Shown piece after piece: positions 1-6,856 of a DNA stretch of 40,257 nt (positions are counted from its first letter, which is position 1; each line of letters begins with the position of its first letter). The stretch covers positions 1 through 40,257 of the forward strand of contig NZ_KB899939.1 of the NCBI RefSeq assembly GCF_000378465.1, given 5' to 3'. The notes beneath the pieces were generated by a model. The model searched no databases and was not told the DNA's origin. It worked only from the letters and a program-made list of their open reading frames with translations. The DNA is from Elioraea tepidiphila DSM 17972 (GTDB lineage Bacteria > Pseudomonadota > Alphaproteobacteria > Acetobacterales > Acetobacteraceae). The position numbers were made by a program, and so were the translations under genes.

Positions 1-172
1 CAATCGAGTCCCGACCGCCCGCCGCGTAGAGCCGGTCGAACTCGCCAGACAGCCGCTCCAGCGCGCGGTTCACCAGATCCCGGATCGGTCGCAGCGGGTG
101 ATCCGGCGGCACCAATGCCTCCAAGCTCACATAGCTGAACATCGAACCCGTCTGCCGATCCGATCCCCGCAT
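1..172 (-). CDS. IS5-family transposase, N-terminal 57 residues (cut by window edge)
   Basis: From an ATG at 172 the minus strand reads an opening typical of alphaproteobacterial IS5-family (DUF772-type) transposases: MFSYVSLEALVPPDHPLRPI is followed by a helical stretch and a FDRLYAAGGRDSI segment. The match to the family start (a short phrase like SYVSLE, then VP-DHPLRPIR) is by recognition, not by search. The reading frame is open to base 1, so the catalytic DDE region lies outside and its integrity cannot be judged. The second Met (residue 11) is the start more often seen in the family. The upstream leader shows no strong ribosome binding site. Confidence 0.75.
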   Translation of the reverse strand, partial: MRGSDRQTGSMFSYVSLEALVPPDHPLRPIRDLVNRALERLSGEFDRLYAAGGRDSI

Positions 173-255
173 CGCTACAGCCCACCCCGCCGCCAACCAG
201 CAGCAGCAGCGAATCAGGCCATGAGCGATTCGAACAGCCGAATTTCCGCAGCCTG
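1..255 (-). mobile_element. Partial IS5-type insertion sequence, left edge of window
   Basis: The first 172 bases encode the start of a transposase on the minus strand. The remaining bases up to 255 look like its upstream terminus. Read on the minus strand from base 255 the sequence begins CAGGCTGCGGAAATTCGG, a plausible terminal inverted repeat, and it directly abuts the stop codon of the neighbouring racemase-like gene. CTAG at 256-259 would fit a short palindromic target, but the other end of the element is outside the window, so neither the repeat nor the duplication can be confirmed. A CAGCAGCAGCAG run at about 199-210 lies in the untranslated leader. Confidence 0.6.
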
Positions 256-1119
256 CTAGACGACCTTGCGCCGGCGCACGCGCCTGGGCGGATCGAGCGG
301 ATAGGCGAGCCCGCTCGCATCGACGCCGAGATCGATCAGCAGCTTCGCCTGAGCGATCGCGCAGCGATAGCCTTCCAGCACCGGCACATCCCAGCCGAGC
401 TCGCGCAGCCGACGCTGCAACGGCGCCTGCAGCCAGTACGCGGCCGAGCAGCCGAGGATCAGGCTTTCCGCGCCATCCTCCTCGATCGCCGCCTCCGCCT
501 CGCGCACCGCCATCTCGAGCATGGCCGCGCCGCCCTCGCGCGCGAACCGCTCGCTCTCCTCCTGCACCGTGACGCGCCCCGCATGCGCCTCGCGCGGCAG
601 GGGGAACTCGAGATTGCGGATCGACGCGCAGTGCTCGGTCATGCGGTAGCGCACCACCAGGTCGGCCATCTGCATGTTGTGGCCTTCCGAGATGTCGATG
701 ATGCTGAACCGGTGGCCGAGCGCGATCGCGGCGTGCATCTGTGCATGCGCGCAGGCGGTGACGGCGATGCCGTGACGATGCGCGATCTCTCGGCTCTCGA
801 CATAGCCGGGATCGCCGCCGCCCAGCAGCACGATGCCGTTGTACTTTCCGGACTCGCAGGCCTCGCGCACGACCTTGAGGCGGTTGACGCCGGCGATCGC
901 GAATTCCTCGCGCGTCTCGACCCCGCCCCGCCCGTGCGTCGCGGGCGCGCCCGGATGGGCGTCCCACGAGACGCCCGCGAGCAGGGGCGCGATCGCCTCG
1001 TAGTTCATCAGCAGGTCTTCCTTGCGGCCCTCGGAGGCGCGCATGCGGAACAGCGAGTCGGCGCCGTACCTGTAGGCGGCGATCAGCAGGAAGCGGTAGG
1101 GCGAGGCGTCATCCGCCAT
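256..1119 (-). CDS. Asp/Glu/hydantoin racemase-family protein lacking the first catalytic Cys
   Basis: A 287-residue protein resembling the aspartate/glutamate/hydantoin racemase superfamily, which inverts an alpha carbon with a pair of cysteines. The second half of the active site is visible as GCSAAYW (Cys224). At the place where HyuE-type racemases have a Cys before DPG, this protein reads LLGGGDPG (Gly100-102), so the first catalytic Cys is absent. A Cys at 123 (TACAH) lies nearby but not at the usual site. The ATG at 1119 was chosen over one 51 bases upstream because it follows a GAGGA ribosome site and sits just beyond the SDR stop at 1130. It is the last gene of the seven-gene leftward operon. 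An insertion-sequence boundary touches its stop codon, so the basic tail (RRVRRRKVV) may have been altered. Racemase, isomerase or decarboxylase activity are all possible. Confidence 0.7.
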   Translation of the reverse strand: MADDASPYRFLLIAAYRYGADSLFRMRASEGRKEDLLMNYEAIAPLLAGVSWDAHPGAPATHGRGGVETREEFAIAGVNRLKVVREACESGKYNGIVLLGGGDPGYVESREIAHRHGIAVTACAHAQMHAAIALGHRFSIIDISEGHNMQMADLVVRYRMTEHCASIRNLEFPLPREAHAGRVTVQEESERFAREGGAAMLEMAVREAEAAIEEDGAESLILGCSAAYWLQAPLQRRLRELGWDVPVLEGYRCAIAQAKLLIDLGVDASGLAYPLDPPRRVRRRKVV

Positions 1120-1129
1120 GGCTCGATCC

Positions 1130-1915
1130 TCAATAGGCAGAGCGGCCGCCATCGGCGGCGATGGTGGCACCGGTGATCATGCGCGCGGCATCGGAGGCGA
1201 GGAAGACCGCGGTCGCGGCGATGTGCTCGGGCTCGCCGACCCAGAACGGGTAGTCGCGCAGCCGGCCGACCGGGTCTTGCGGGTCGTTCTTCACACGATC
1301 CGACGAGAGATCCCCCCAGGTGCGGATGATCCGCTCGGTCATCACCCGGCCCGAGGCGATGACATTCGCGCGGATGTTGTGCTTGGCGTAGGTGCCGGCG
1401 AGCGCACGGGTGAAGGACAGGATCGCCCCCTTCGCCGCCGTGTACACGTGGAATGGGCTCGCGCCGCGCAGCGCCGCGCCCGACGACATGTTGACGATCG
1501 CGCCTCCGCCGGCGCGGATCATCGCCGGGATCGCGTGACGGCAGCAGAGGAAGGTGCCGCGGACATCGAGGCCGAAGGTACGATCGAACACCTCGAGCGG
1601 CACCTCCGTCACCGGCCCGTCCTCCGGCACCGTGCCGCCGGCGCAGTTGTGGAGGATGTCCAGCCGGCCGAAGCGCCCGATCACGCCGCGCATGGCCTCG
1701 GCGACGTGCGCATCGTCCGTGATGTCGGCCGCGATCGCGACCGCCTCGCCGCCGGCCTCCGTCACCGCCGCGGCGGTGCGCCGGGCGCGCGCGGGGTCGA
1801 GCTCGATCACCGCGACGCGCGCCCCGGCCGCCGCGAAGGCGAGCGCGGCAGCATGGCCGATGCCGCCACCGCCGCCCGAGATGACCGCGACCCTGCCGCT
1901 CATCGATGAATCCAT
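1130..1915 (-). CDS. SDR-family NAD(P)-dependent oxidoreductase
   Basis: A 261-residue classical short-chain dehydrogenase/reductase. The nucleotide-binding motif is SGGGGGIG (residues 13-20), the structural motif is HNCAG (89-93, a variant of NNAG), and the catalytic set is Ser144/145 with Tyr158-x-x-x-Lys162 (YTAAK). The C-terminus ends with the usual ITGATIAADGG. The ATG at 1915 was chosen because AGAGGG stands six bases upstream; an in-frame upstream ATG at 1984 would overlap the CMD-like gene deeply. It lies between the CMD-like protein and the racemase-like protein with short gaps, so it is probably co-transcribed. It likely oxidises a hydroxy intermediate or reduces a carbonyl; the substrate is unknown. 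Confidence 0.88.
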   Translation of the reverse strand: MDSSMSGRVAVISGGGGGIGHAAALAFAAAGARVAVIELDPARARRTAAAVTEAGGEAVAIAADITDDAHVAEAMRGVIGRFGRLDILHNCAGGTVPEDGPVTEVPLEVFDRTFGLDVRGTFLCCRHAIPAMIRAGGGAIVNMSSGAALRGASPFHVYTAAKGAILSFTRALAGTYAKHNIRANVIASGRVMTERIIRTWGDLSSDRVKNDPQDPVGRLRDYPFWVGEPEHIAATAVFLASDAARMITGATIAADGGRSAY

Positions 1916-1928
1916 GACCGGCCCTCTG

Positions 1929-2546
1929 CTATCCTGTCTTCGCAACGACCTGGTCGCCGATGCGCGGCTGCTGCTGCCAGGCACGTTCGATCGCCAGCAC
2001 CTCCGGCGGCTCGACCTTGACGCCGAGGCCGATGATCAGCGAACCGGCCGCGAGGTAGTAGGCGGCGAGCATCGCGATGTCGGTCGCCTCGCGCGGGCTG
2101 AACGCGGCGGTCAGCGCGGTCCAGACCGGATCGGGGATGCCGGCGAAGCTCGTGAAGGCGAACACGAAGTCGCACAGCGCCTTGTCCGCCGGCGACAGCC
2201 CGTCGGGCGTGCGCCCGTCCTGGATCGCGGCGAGCTCGGCCTCGGTGACGCCGGCGTCGCGGGCGAGCGGCGCGTGATGGGCCCAGGCATAGGCGATGCC
2301 GCGGCCGACGATCACGATCACCAGCTCGCGCTGGCGCTCGGACAGCGCATTGCCGTAGCGGCCGTAATGGCCGAGGGCGGAGAAGCGCGCCAGCGCCTCC
2401 GGCGCGTGGCCGAGCGACTTCAGCAGGTTGGAGACCCAGCCGCGGGAGGCGGCGACGCGGGCGAACACCTCGGCGGTCTCGGGCGTCGTCTCCGGTGTCG
2501 GCTCGGGCATGCGGCTCGCGCTGCCGGGGGTCCAGACGGTGCTCAT
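1929..2546 (-). CDS. Carboxymuconolactone decarboxylase (CMD/AhpD-like) family protein
   Basis: A 205-residue, mostly helical protein with the CMD signature: ALSERQRELVIVIVGR (about 67-82) followed by AYAWAHHAPLARDAGV. AhpD peroxidases carry a CxxC pair about a dozen residues after the conserved Glu. Here the corresponding stretch is AYAWAHH, so the thiols are missing and peroxidase activity is unlikely. A decarboxylase, lactone isomerase or non-catalytic role is more probable. The start ATG overlaps the stop of the upstream hydrolase (ATGA), implying translational coupling. A close paralogue, now frameshifted, lies at the head of the same operon (5456-6069). The pairing with an alpha/beta hydrolase recalls the lactonase/decarboxylase pair of the beta-ketoadipate pathway, but no other gene of that pathway is present. 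Confidence 0.8.
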   Translation of the reverse strand: MSTVWTPGSASRMPEPTPETTPETAEVFARVAASRGWVSNLLKSLGHAPEALARFSALGHYGRYGNALSERQRELVIVIVGRGIAYAWAHHAPLARDAGVTEAELAAIQDGRTPDGLSPADKALCDFVFAFTSFAGIPDPVWTALTAAFSPREATDIAMLAAYYLAAGSLIIGLGVKVEPPEVLAIERAWQQQPRIGDQVVAKTG

Positions 2547-3361
2547 GCCGGGTACCCGAACTTGCTCTTGATGAATCCGATGATGTCGGCGACGCAGCGG
2601 TCGGGCATCATGTCGGCGATGTTGTGCGGCATGTGCTCGTACTCGCGCATCGTGACGTCGGGGATGCGCTCGCGCATCGCATCGTAGAGGCGCGCACTGC
2701 CGACGGTCTCGCCGCCTGGATAGATCACCAGCGTCGGCGCCTTGATGCGCGGCAGCTCGTCCACCCAGGACTGCGTCGCCATGTAGCCGATGAAGCGCGC
2801 CACATAGGCCGGATCGTTCTCGCCGGTCTGCCTGAGGAACCACTCGATCATGCCGGGCGGGGTGGTCGCGAGATCGAAGCGCATGGCGATGGTGCGGCGC
2901 AGGAACGGCGTCAGTCCCTCGCGCTCGATCTGCGGCAGCCAGTCGAGCGCGCTTGGGCTGAGGCCCGGGGTCGAGCCGACGACGCTCAGGCTCAGCACGC
3001 GCTCGGGAGAGCCGATCGCCAGCTTCTGCGCGAGATAACCGCCGGCGGAGTTCCCCGCGATGTGCGCCTCGCCGACGCCGAGTGCGTCCATCAGCTCCGC
3101 GACATCCTGCACGAAGCGGTCCATCGACAGCGGCATCGACGGAGGCGGCACCTCGGAGCCGCCATGGCCGCGGATGTCCATGCGGACGAGACGGAAATGC
3201 CGCGCAAGCCCCGGCACCCAGGAATAGAACCGCTCGGCGTTGCCCATCGCGGAGTGCAGCAGCACCATCACCGGGGGCGTCGTCCACGGATCGGTGAAGT
3301 CGTCGATGTAGAAGGCGATCTTCAGCCCGTCGCTCGCGGTGAAGGTGTGACGTGTCGTCAT
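2543..3361 (-). CDS. Alpha/beta-fold hydrolase
   Basis: A 272-residue alpha/beta hydrolase of the size of enol-lactonases and haloperoxidase-like esterases. The nucleophile elbow is GNSAGG with Ser105. The oxyanion region is LLHSAMG (34-40), and a MDIRGHGGS motif (61-69) matches the family. The catalytic His is probably His243 or His246 (EHMPHN), with Glu218 or a nearby acid completing the triad. There is no signal peptide, so it is cytoplasmic. It ends inside the start of the CMD-like gene (ATGA overlap) and follows the dehydrogenase at 3402-4463 by a 40-base gap. It probably hydrolyses an ester or lactone produced within the same pathway. The annotation 3-oxoadipate enol-lactonase would be over-precise. 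Confidence 0.85.
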   Translation of the reverse strand: MTTRHTFTASDGLKIAFYIDDFTDPWTTPPVMVLLHSAMGNAERFYSWVPGLARHFRLVRMDIRGHGGSEVPPPSMPLSMDRFVQDVAELMDALGVGEAHIAGNSAGGYLAQKLAIGSPERVLSLSVVGSTPGLSPSALDWLPQIEREGLTPFLRRTIAMRFDLATTPPGMIEWFLRQTGENDPAYVARFIGYMATQSWVDELPRIKAPTLVIYPGGETVGSARLYDAMRERIPDVTMREYEHMPHNIADMMPDRCVADIIGFIKSKFGYPA

Positions 3362-3401
3362 CGCGCGGTGGTCCTGCCTCGTTCCGTGGTGGGTTGCCCG
3401 A

Positions 3402-4463
3402 TCAACGAAGGATGCGCTCCAGAGTGTGCGGGCCGATCGCGAGCCGGCCGCGCTCGGCCTCGCGGATCAGCGCGGCGATGCGGGCGTGGGTGGGGGCCGC
3501 GAGGCCGAGCCGCTCGGCCTCGCCGGCGATGAAGCCGTTGAAGAACGCGACCTCGGTCGGGCGGCCCTTGCGCAGGTCCTGCAAGGTCCCCGACATGCCG
3601 CCCTCGACCATGCCCGCGGCTTGGCGCGCCAGCGCGTCGAGCGCCGTCGTCAGCGCGGCGGCATTGCCCGCGGCCGCGTCGCACCAGACCCGCGGCGGAA
3701 TGCCGAACAGCGTCTCCAGGCGGAACCCGAGCGCCGCGCCGAGCGCGATCGCCTCGGCCGCGAGCTGCACCGCCACGCCGGCGGTATCGACGCGGGTATA
3801 GACCTCGATCAGCGACAGTCCCGTCAGGCCGGAGAGCCCCGTGGTCATGGTGTTGGCGCAGAGCTTGGCCCAGCGCTCGGTCCAGAGATCGGTGGTTACC
3901 GCGCTCGCATCGACCGCCGAGAGCAGTGCCGCGATCCGCTCGGCGCGCGGTGTGCGCCGGCCATGCAGCTCGCCCACCTTGAACACGGCGCCACCCGCCG
4001 CACCACGCCGTCCCGCCCGTCGCACCACGCCTGGCCCGGCCATGAACACGTTCAGGCCCGCGCCGATCGCGCCGAGCGTGCGTCCCCAGCCGACCGCGCG
4101 CGCGACCCGCTCCTCCACCAGGGCGTTCTGCAGCGTCACCACCGGCGCGGTCGGCGGCAGCCACGTTGCCAGCAGGGCCGCCGCCCAGTCGGTGTCGTAG
4201 AGCTTGACGGTCAGGAACGCGACCGCAACGTCGAGGTCGCGCAGCCGATGCGCCTCGCCGAGATCCCAGGCCTCGACCGCGGCGGTCTGCCGTCCTTCCG
4301 GCGCATCGACCGTCAGGCCCTGTGCGCGGATCGCGCGCACATGCTCGGGCCAGCCATCGATCAGCACGACGTCGTGACCGGCAGTGGCGAGTCCGCCGGC
4401 GACCAGGCTGCCGACCGCGCCGCCACCCAGCAGGACGACGCGGCCGGAGACCGGAAGGGTCAT
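3402..4463 (-). CDS. Ketopantoate reductase-like (ApbA/PanE fold) 2-oxoacid dehydrogenase
   Basis: A 353-residue protein with the ApbA/PanE fold. The N-terminal Rossmann motif is LGGGAVGSLVAGG (Gly13-x-Gly15-x-x-Gly18) and the first strand ends in Asp36, which favours NAD(H) over NADP(H). The central FLTVK and TLQNALVEE segments and the WTERWAKLCAN helix carry the family's catalytic Lys and Asn. Length is somewhat above PanE (about 300). Its start overlaps the stop of the Bug receptor (ATGA). Because it sits in a catabolic operon, and a second member lies at 12476, it is unlikely to serve pantothenate synthesis. Reduction or oxidation of a branched or substituted 2-oxo/2-hydroxy acid is more likely. 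Confidence 0.83.
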   Translation of the reverse strand: MTLPVSGRVVLLGGGAVGSLVAGGLATAGHDVVLIDGWPEHVRAIRAQGLTVDAPEGRQTAAVEAWDLGEAHRLRDLDVAVAFLTVKLYDTDWAAALLATWLPPTAPVVTLQNALVEERVARAVGWGRTLGAIGAGLNVFMAGPGVVRRAGRRGAAGGAVFKVGELHGRRTPRAERIAALLSAVDASAVTTDLWTERWAKLCANTMTTGLSGLTGLSLIEVYTRVDTAGVAVQLAAEAIALGAALGFRLETLFGIPPRVWCDAAAGNAAALTTALDALARQAAGMVEGGMSGTLQDLRKGRPTEVAFFNGFIAGEAERLGLAAPTHARIAALIREAERGRLAIGPHTLERILR

Positions 4464-5455
4464 TGCGGCTCGATGCCGGCGCGCTTGACGATCTCGGCGA
4501 ACTTCACCTTGTCCTCGGCGATCCGCCGCGCGAACTCCGCCGGGCCGAGGCGGCCGGGTGTGATGCCCTGCGCGGCGAAGCGCTGCCCGAACTCCGGCCC
4601 ATCGAGGATCGGGCGCACGGCGGTGGCCACCCGGTCGACGATCGCCTGCGGCAATCCCCGCGGCCCGACGAGGCCCCACCATGCGCCCATGTCGAAGCCC
4701 GGATAGCCGCTCTCGGCCACGGTCGGGATATCGGGCGCCATGGCGAGACGCTCCGCGCTCGACACCGCCAGTGCGCGCAGTTTGCCGGACTGGATGTGCG
4801 GATAGGTGGGCGCGACCGACATGAACGCGGCCTCGACGCGGCCGGCCGTGAGATCGACCAGCGCATCGGCATCGCCGCGATACGGCACGTGGTTCATCTC
4901 GATCCCGGCGACCGTCATGAACAGGCTGGAGGTCAGGTGCGGCCCCGCGCCCACGCCCGAGGATGCGTAGTTGAGGCGGCCCGGGCGCTGCTTCGTCAGC
5001 GCGATCAGTTCCGCGACGCTGCGCGCCGGCACGCTCTCATGCACGACCAGGAAGTAGGGCGCCGAGGCGCCGAGCGCGATCGGCGTGAAGTCGGCGACCG
5101 GATCGAAGGTGACATCCTTGCGCACGCTCGGCGCGAGCACCTGCGCCGAGGAGATCATGTAGAGCGTATAGCCGTCGGGCTCGGCGCGCTTGGCGACATC
5201 CGCCGCGATCGTGCCGGCGGCACCCGTGCGGTTCTCGACCACGATGTTCTGGCCGAGCGCCTCGGCGAGCGGGGCGGCGATCGCGCGCGCCACCAGATCG
5301 TTCGCCCCGCCCGCCGGATAGCCGACGAGGATGCGGATCGGCCGGGTCGGCCATTGCTGCGCCCGCGCCGTGCCGGCAAGGGCGGCGATGGAGACGGCGC
5401 CGAGTCCCAAGAGCGCGCCACGGCGCGTTGCAGCGAAGGATGGATGGTCACGCAT
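4460..5455 (-). CDS. Tripartite tricarboxylate transporter (Bug family) substrate-binding protein
   Basis: A 331-residue periplasmic receptor. It has an N-terminal export signal with a twin-arginine look (TRRGALLGLGA, residues 10-20) and a likely cleavage after TARA at 32. The Bug signatures follow: WPTRPIRILVGYPAGGAND, then VVENRTGAAG, the DGYTLYM segment, the NYASSGVGAGPH loop and VPYRGDADAL. Such proteins bind carboxylates or amides for a TctA/TctB permease, but neither membrane gene is in the window. The ATG at 5455 follows a GGGGAG ribosome site. The reading frame upstream stays open into the CMD-like fragment with no stop, so a fused read-through product is theoretically possible. It probably recognises the substrate or inducer of the operon. 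Confidence 0.9.
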   Translation of the reverse strand: MRDHPSFAATRRGALLGLGAVSIAALAGTARAQQWPTRPIRILVGYPAGGANDLVARAIAAPLAEALGQNIVVENRTGAAGTIAADVAKRAEPDGYTLYMISSAQVLAPSVRKDVTFDPVADFTPIALGASAPYFLVVHESVPARSVAELIALTKQRPGRLNYASSGVGAGPHLTSSLFMTVAGIEMNHVPYRGDADALVDLTAGRVEAAFMSVAPTYPHIQSGKLRALAVSSAERLAMAPDIPTVAESGYPGFDMGAWWGLVGPRGLPQAIVDRVATAVRPILDGPEFGQRFAAQGITPGRLGPAEFARRIAEDKVKFAEIVKRAGIEPQ

Positions 5456-6069
5456 GTCGTGTCTCCCCGTGCGGTGTCGTGTGTGACGTGGCGTCCCTCG
5501 GTATCGTCCGCCGGCTTGTTTCCTCTGCCAGGCGCGTTCGATCGCCAGCACCTCCGGTGGTTCGATCTCGACGTCGAAGGCGAGCAGCATGGTGCCGAGG
5601 GCCAGGTAGTAGCCGGCGATCAGGGAGATGTCGGTCACCTGGCGCGGGCTGAAGTGCCGGTTCAGCGCCGCCGCGGTCGCGGGTGCGACGCCCTTGCCGG
5701 CGAGGAAGGCGAACATGTAGTCCGAGAGCGCACGTTCCGCCGGCGGCAGGTCGGATGGCGTCTCACCGCGGCCGATCGCGTCGATCTGCCCCTGGATCAG
5801 CCCGGCCTGAAGCCCGAGCGGCACGTGATGCGCCCAGGCACAGGGCACGCCGCGCGCGACGATCAGGATCGCGAGTTCGCGCTGGACCTCGCTCAGCGCG
5901 GTGCCGTAGCGGCCGTAACGGGCGACCGCCGCGAACACTTTCAGCCCTTCGGGCGCGGCGGAGAGCGTACGCATCGCGTCGAGACCCAGCCGCGGCTGGC
6001 GGCGATGCGCTCGAACACCGCCCTGATCTCGGCATCCTCCGGCTCGCTGGGGATCGGGATCAGCTTCAT
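5456..6069 (-). pseudogene. Frameshifted CMD-like gene, first gene of the leftward operon
   Basis: From ATG 6069 (ribosome site AAGGAAG) the frame reads MKLIPIPSEPEDAEI and then FERIAASRGWVS, which aligns with the N-terminus of the intact CMD-like gene at 1929-2546. After WVS the frame is lost and a stop follows at 5941. The rest of the protein (RTLSAAPEGLKVFAAVARYG onward, then an AWAHH motif and EPPEVLAIERAWQ) continues in another frame from about 5980. Adding one base near 5980 would rejoin both parts. The second part has no stop of its own and runs in frame into the Bug receptor at 5455. So the gene has lost a base, or the assembly has an error here. As in its paralogue the CxxC pair is absent. 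Confidence 0.75.
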
Positions 6070-6113
6070 CCGGCTTCCTTGGCAGGGATGATATCTAATA
6101 TATTAGTCTCAGC
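6070..6113. promoter_or_regulatory. Shared promoter/operator between GntR regulator and leftward operon
   Basis: This 44-bp gap separates the divergent starts at 6069 and 6114. It contains the perfect palindrome CTAATATATTAG at 6095-6106, a striking AT island in GC-rich DNA. Each strand of the palindrome contains TAATAT, a good sigma-70 -10 box, so one element could serve both directions. GntR/FCD regulators typically bind short AT-rich palindromes, so this is the best candidate operator. No clear -35 boxes are seen. The regulator's ATG lies only eight bases after the palindrome with no ribosome site, which suggests a nearly leaderless transcript. Confidence 0.65.
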
Positions 6114-6824
6114 ATGACTCGCGACGCCGCACAGCGCAAGCGCCCCTCATCGCCGGAGCCCGTTCCCGCCACGGCGACGACCCCTTTCCCGAGCCGCCAG
6201 GAGGCCGTCGCGGAGGCGCTCCGGCTCGACATCCTGCGCGGTCGGCTCGGCGGTGGTGCGCGGCTCGACATCGACGAGATCGCCGCGCGGCACGGCGTCA
6301 GCCGTACGCCGGTGCGCGATGCGTTGAAGCAACTGGAGAGCGAGGGGCTGGTCCAGGTGCTGCCCTATCGCGGCGTCGAGGTCACCGCCCTGACCGACGA
6401 CGACCTGCGCGAGCTCTTCGCGATCCGCATCGCGCTCGAACGGCTTGCCGTCGCCCAGGCCGCGCTGCGCATCACCGAGGCGGAGCTCGACGGGCTGCGG
6501 CGCATCCTCCAGCGCATGGACCGGCTGAAGCAGCGCGACAGGTCGTGGATCGCGCTCAACATCGCCTTCCACGACGCCATCCACGCGGCCACGCGCTGGC
6601 CGCGCCTCATCGAGATGATCCGCATCCAGCGCACGAATGTCGAACGATACGTGCGCGCGCGGGGCTCGGAACTCGGCATCGCCCGGCAGCAGGCCGAGCA
6701 TTGGGCGCTGGTCGAGGCGCTGGCGCGGCACGATCCCGAGGCGGCCGAGCGCATCATCGCCGGGCACCTGCGGCAGACGATGGACGTCCTGTGCCGCGGG
6801 TCGGACGGCGGTGTGGCTGGCTGA
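6114..6824 (+). CDS. GntR-family (FCD domain) transcriptional regulator
   Basis: A 236-residue regulator. The winged-helix DNA-binding domain spans about residues 30-93 (LRLDILRGRL, then IDEIAARHGVSRTPVRDALK and a LVQVLPYRG wing). The FCD ligand-binding domain follows (LFAIRIALERLA, IAFHDAIHAA, a final HLRQTMDVL), with conserved Asp/His residues that in this family bind a metal and a carboxylate effector. It is transcribed away from the catabolic operon across a 44-bp promoter region, the classic layout of a local repressor that answers to a pathway intermediate. There is no Shine-Dalgarno sequence before the ATG. A role at the second divergent locus (12347-12475) is possible, but no copy of the palindrome is visible there. 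Confidence 0.92.
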   Translation: MTRDAAQRKRPSSPEPVPATATTPFPSRQEAVAEALRLDILRGRLGGGARLDIDEIAARHGVSRTPVRDALKQLESEGLVQVLPYRGVEVTALTDDDLRELFAIRIALERLAVAQAALRITEAELDGLRRILQRMDRLKQRDRSWIALNIAFHDAIHAATRWPRLIEMIRIQRTNVERYVRARGSELGIARQQAEHWALVEALARHDPEAAERIIAGHLRQTMDVLCRGSDGGVAG

Positions 6825-6856
6825 CGCGCGCTTCGCGACGCGGACCGGCGCCGCGC

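Noticed and set aside
199-210. CAGCAGCAGCAG microsatellite
   Set aside because: Only four units, inside the leader of the truncated IS; nothing suggests phase variation.
1554-2687. Plus-strand open frame of 377 codons
   Set aside because: It is antisense to the SDR, CMD-like and hydrolase genes and has low-complexity Arg/Ala/Ser composition.
1929-3361. Calling the hydrolase and CMD pair a beta-ketoadipate (pcaD/pcaC) module
   Set aside because: No other pca gene is present, the CMD-like proteins differ at the active-site stretch and the surrounding genes belong to other chemistry.
3402-4463. Naming the reductase-like gene panE
   Set aside because: The fold fits, but the catabolic context and the second diverged copy make a pantothenate role unsupported.
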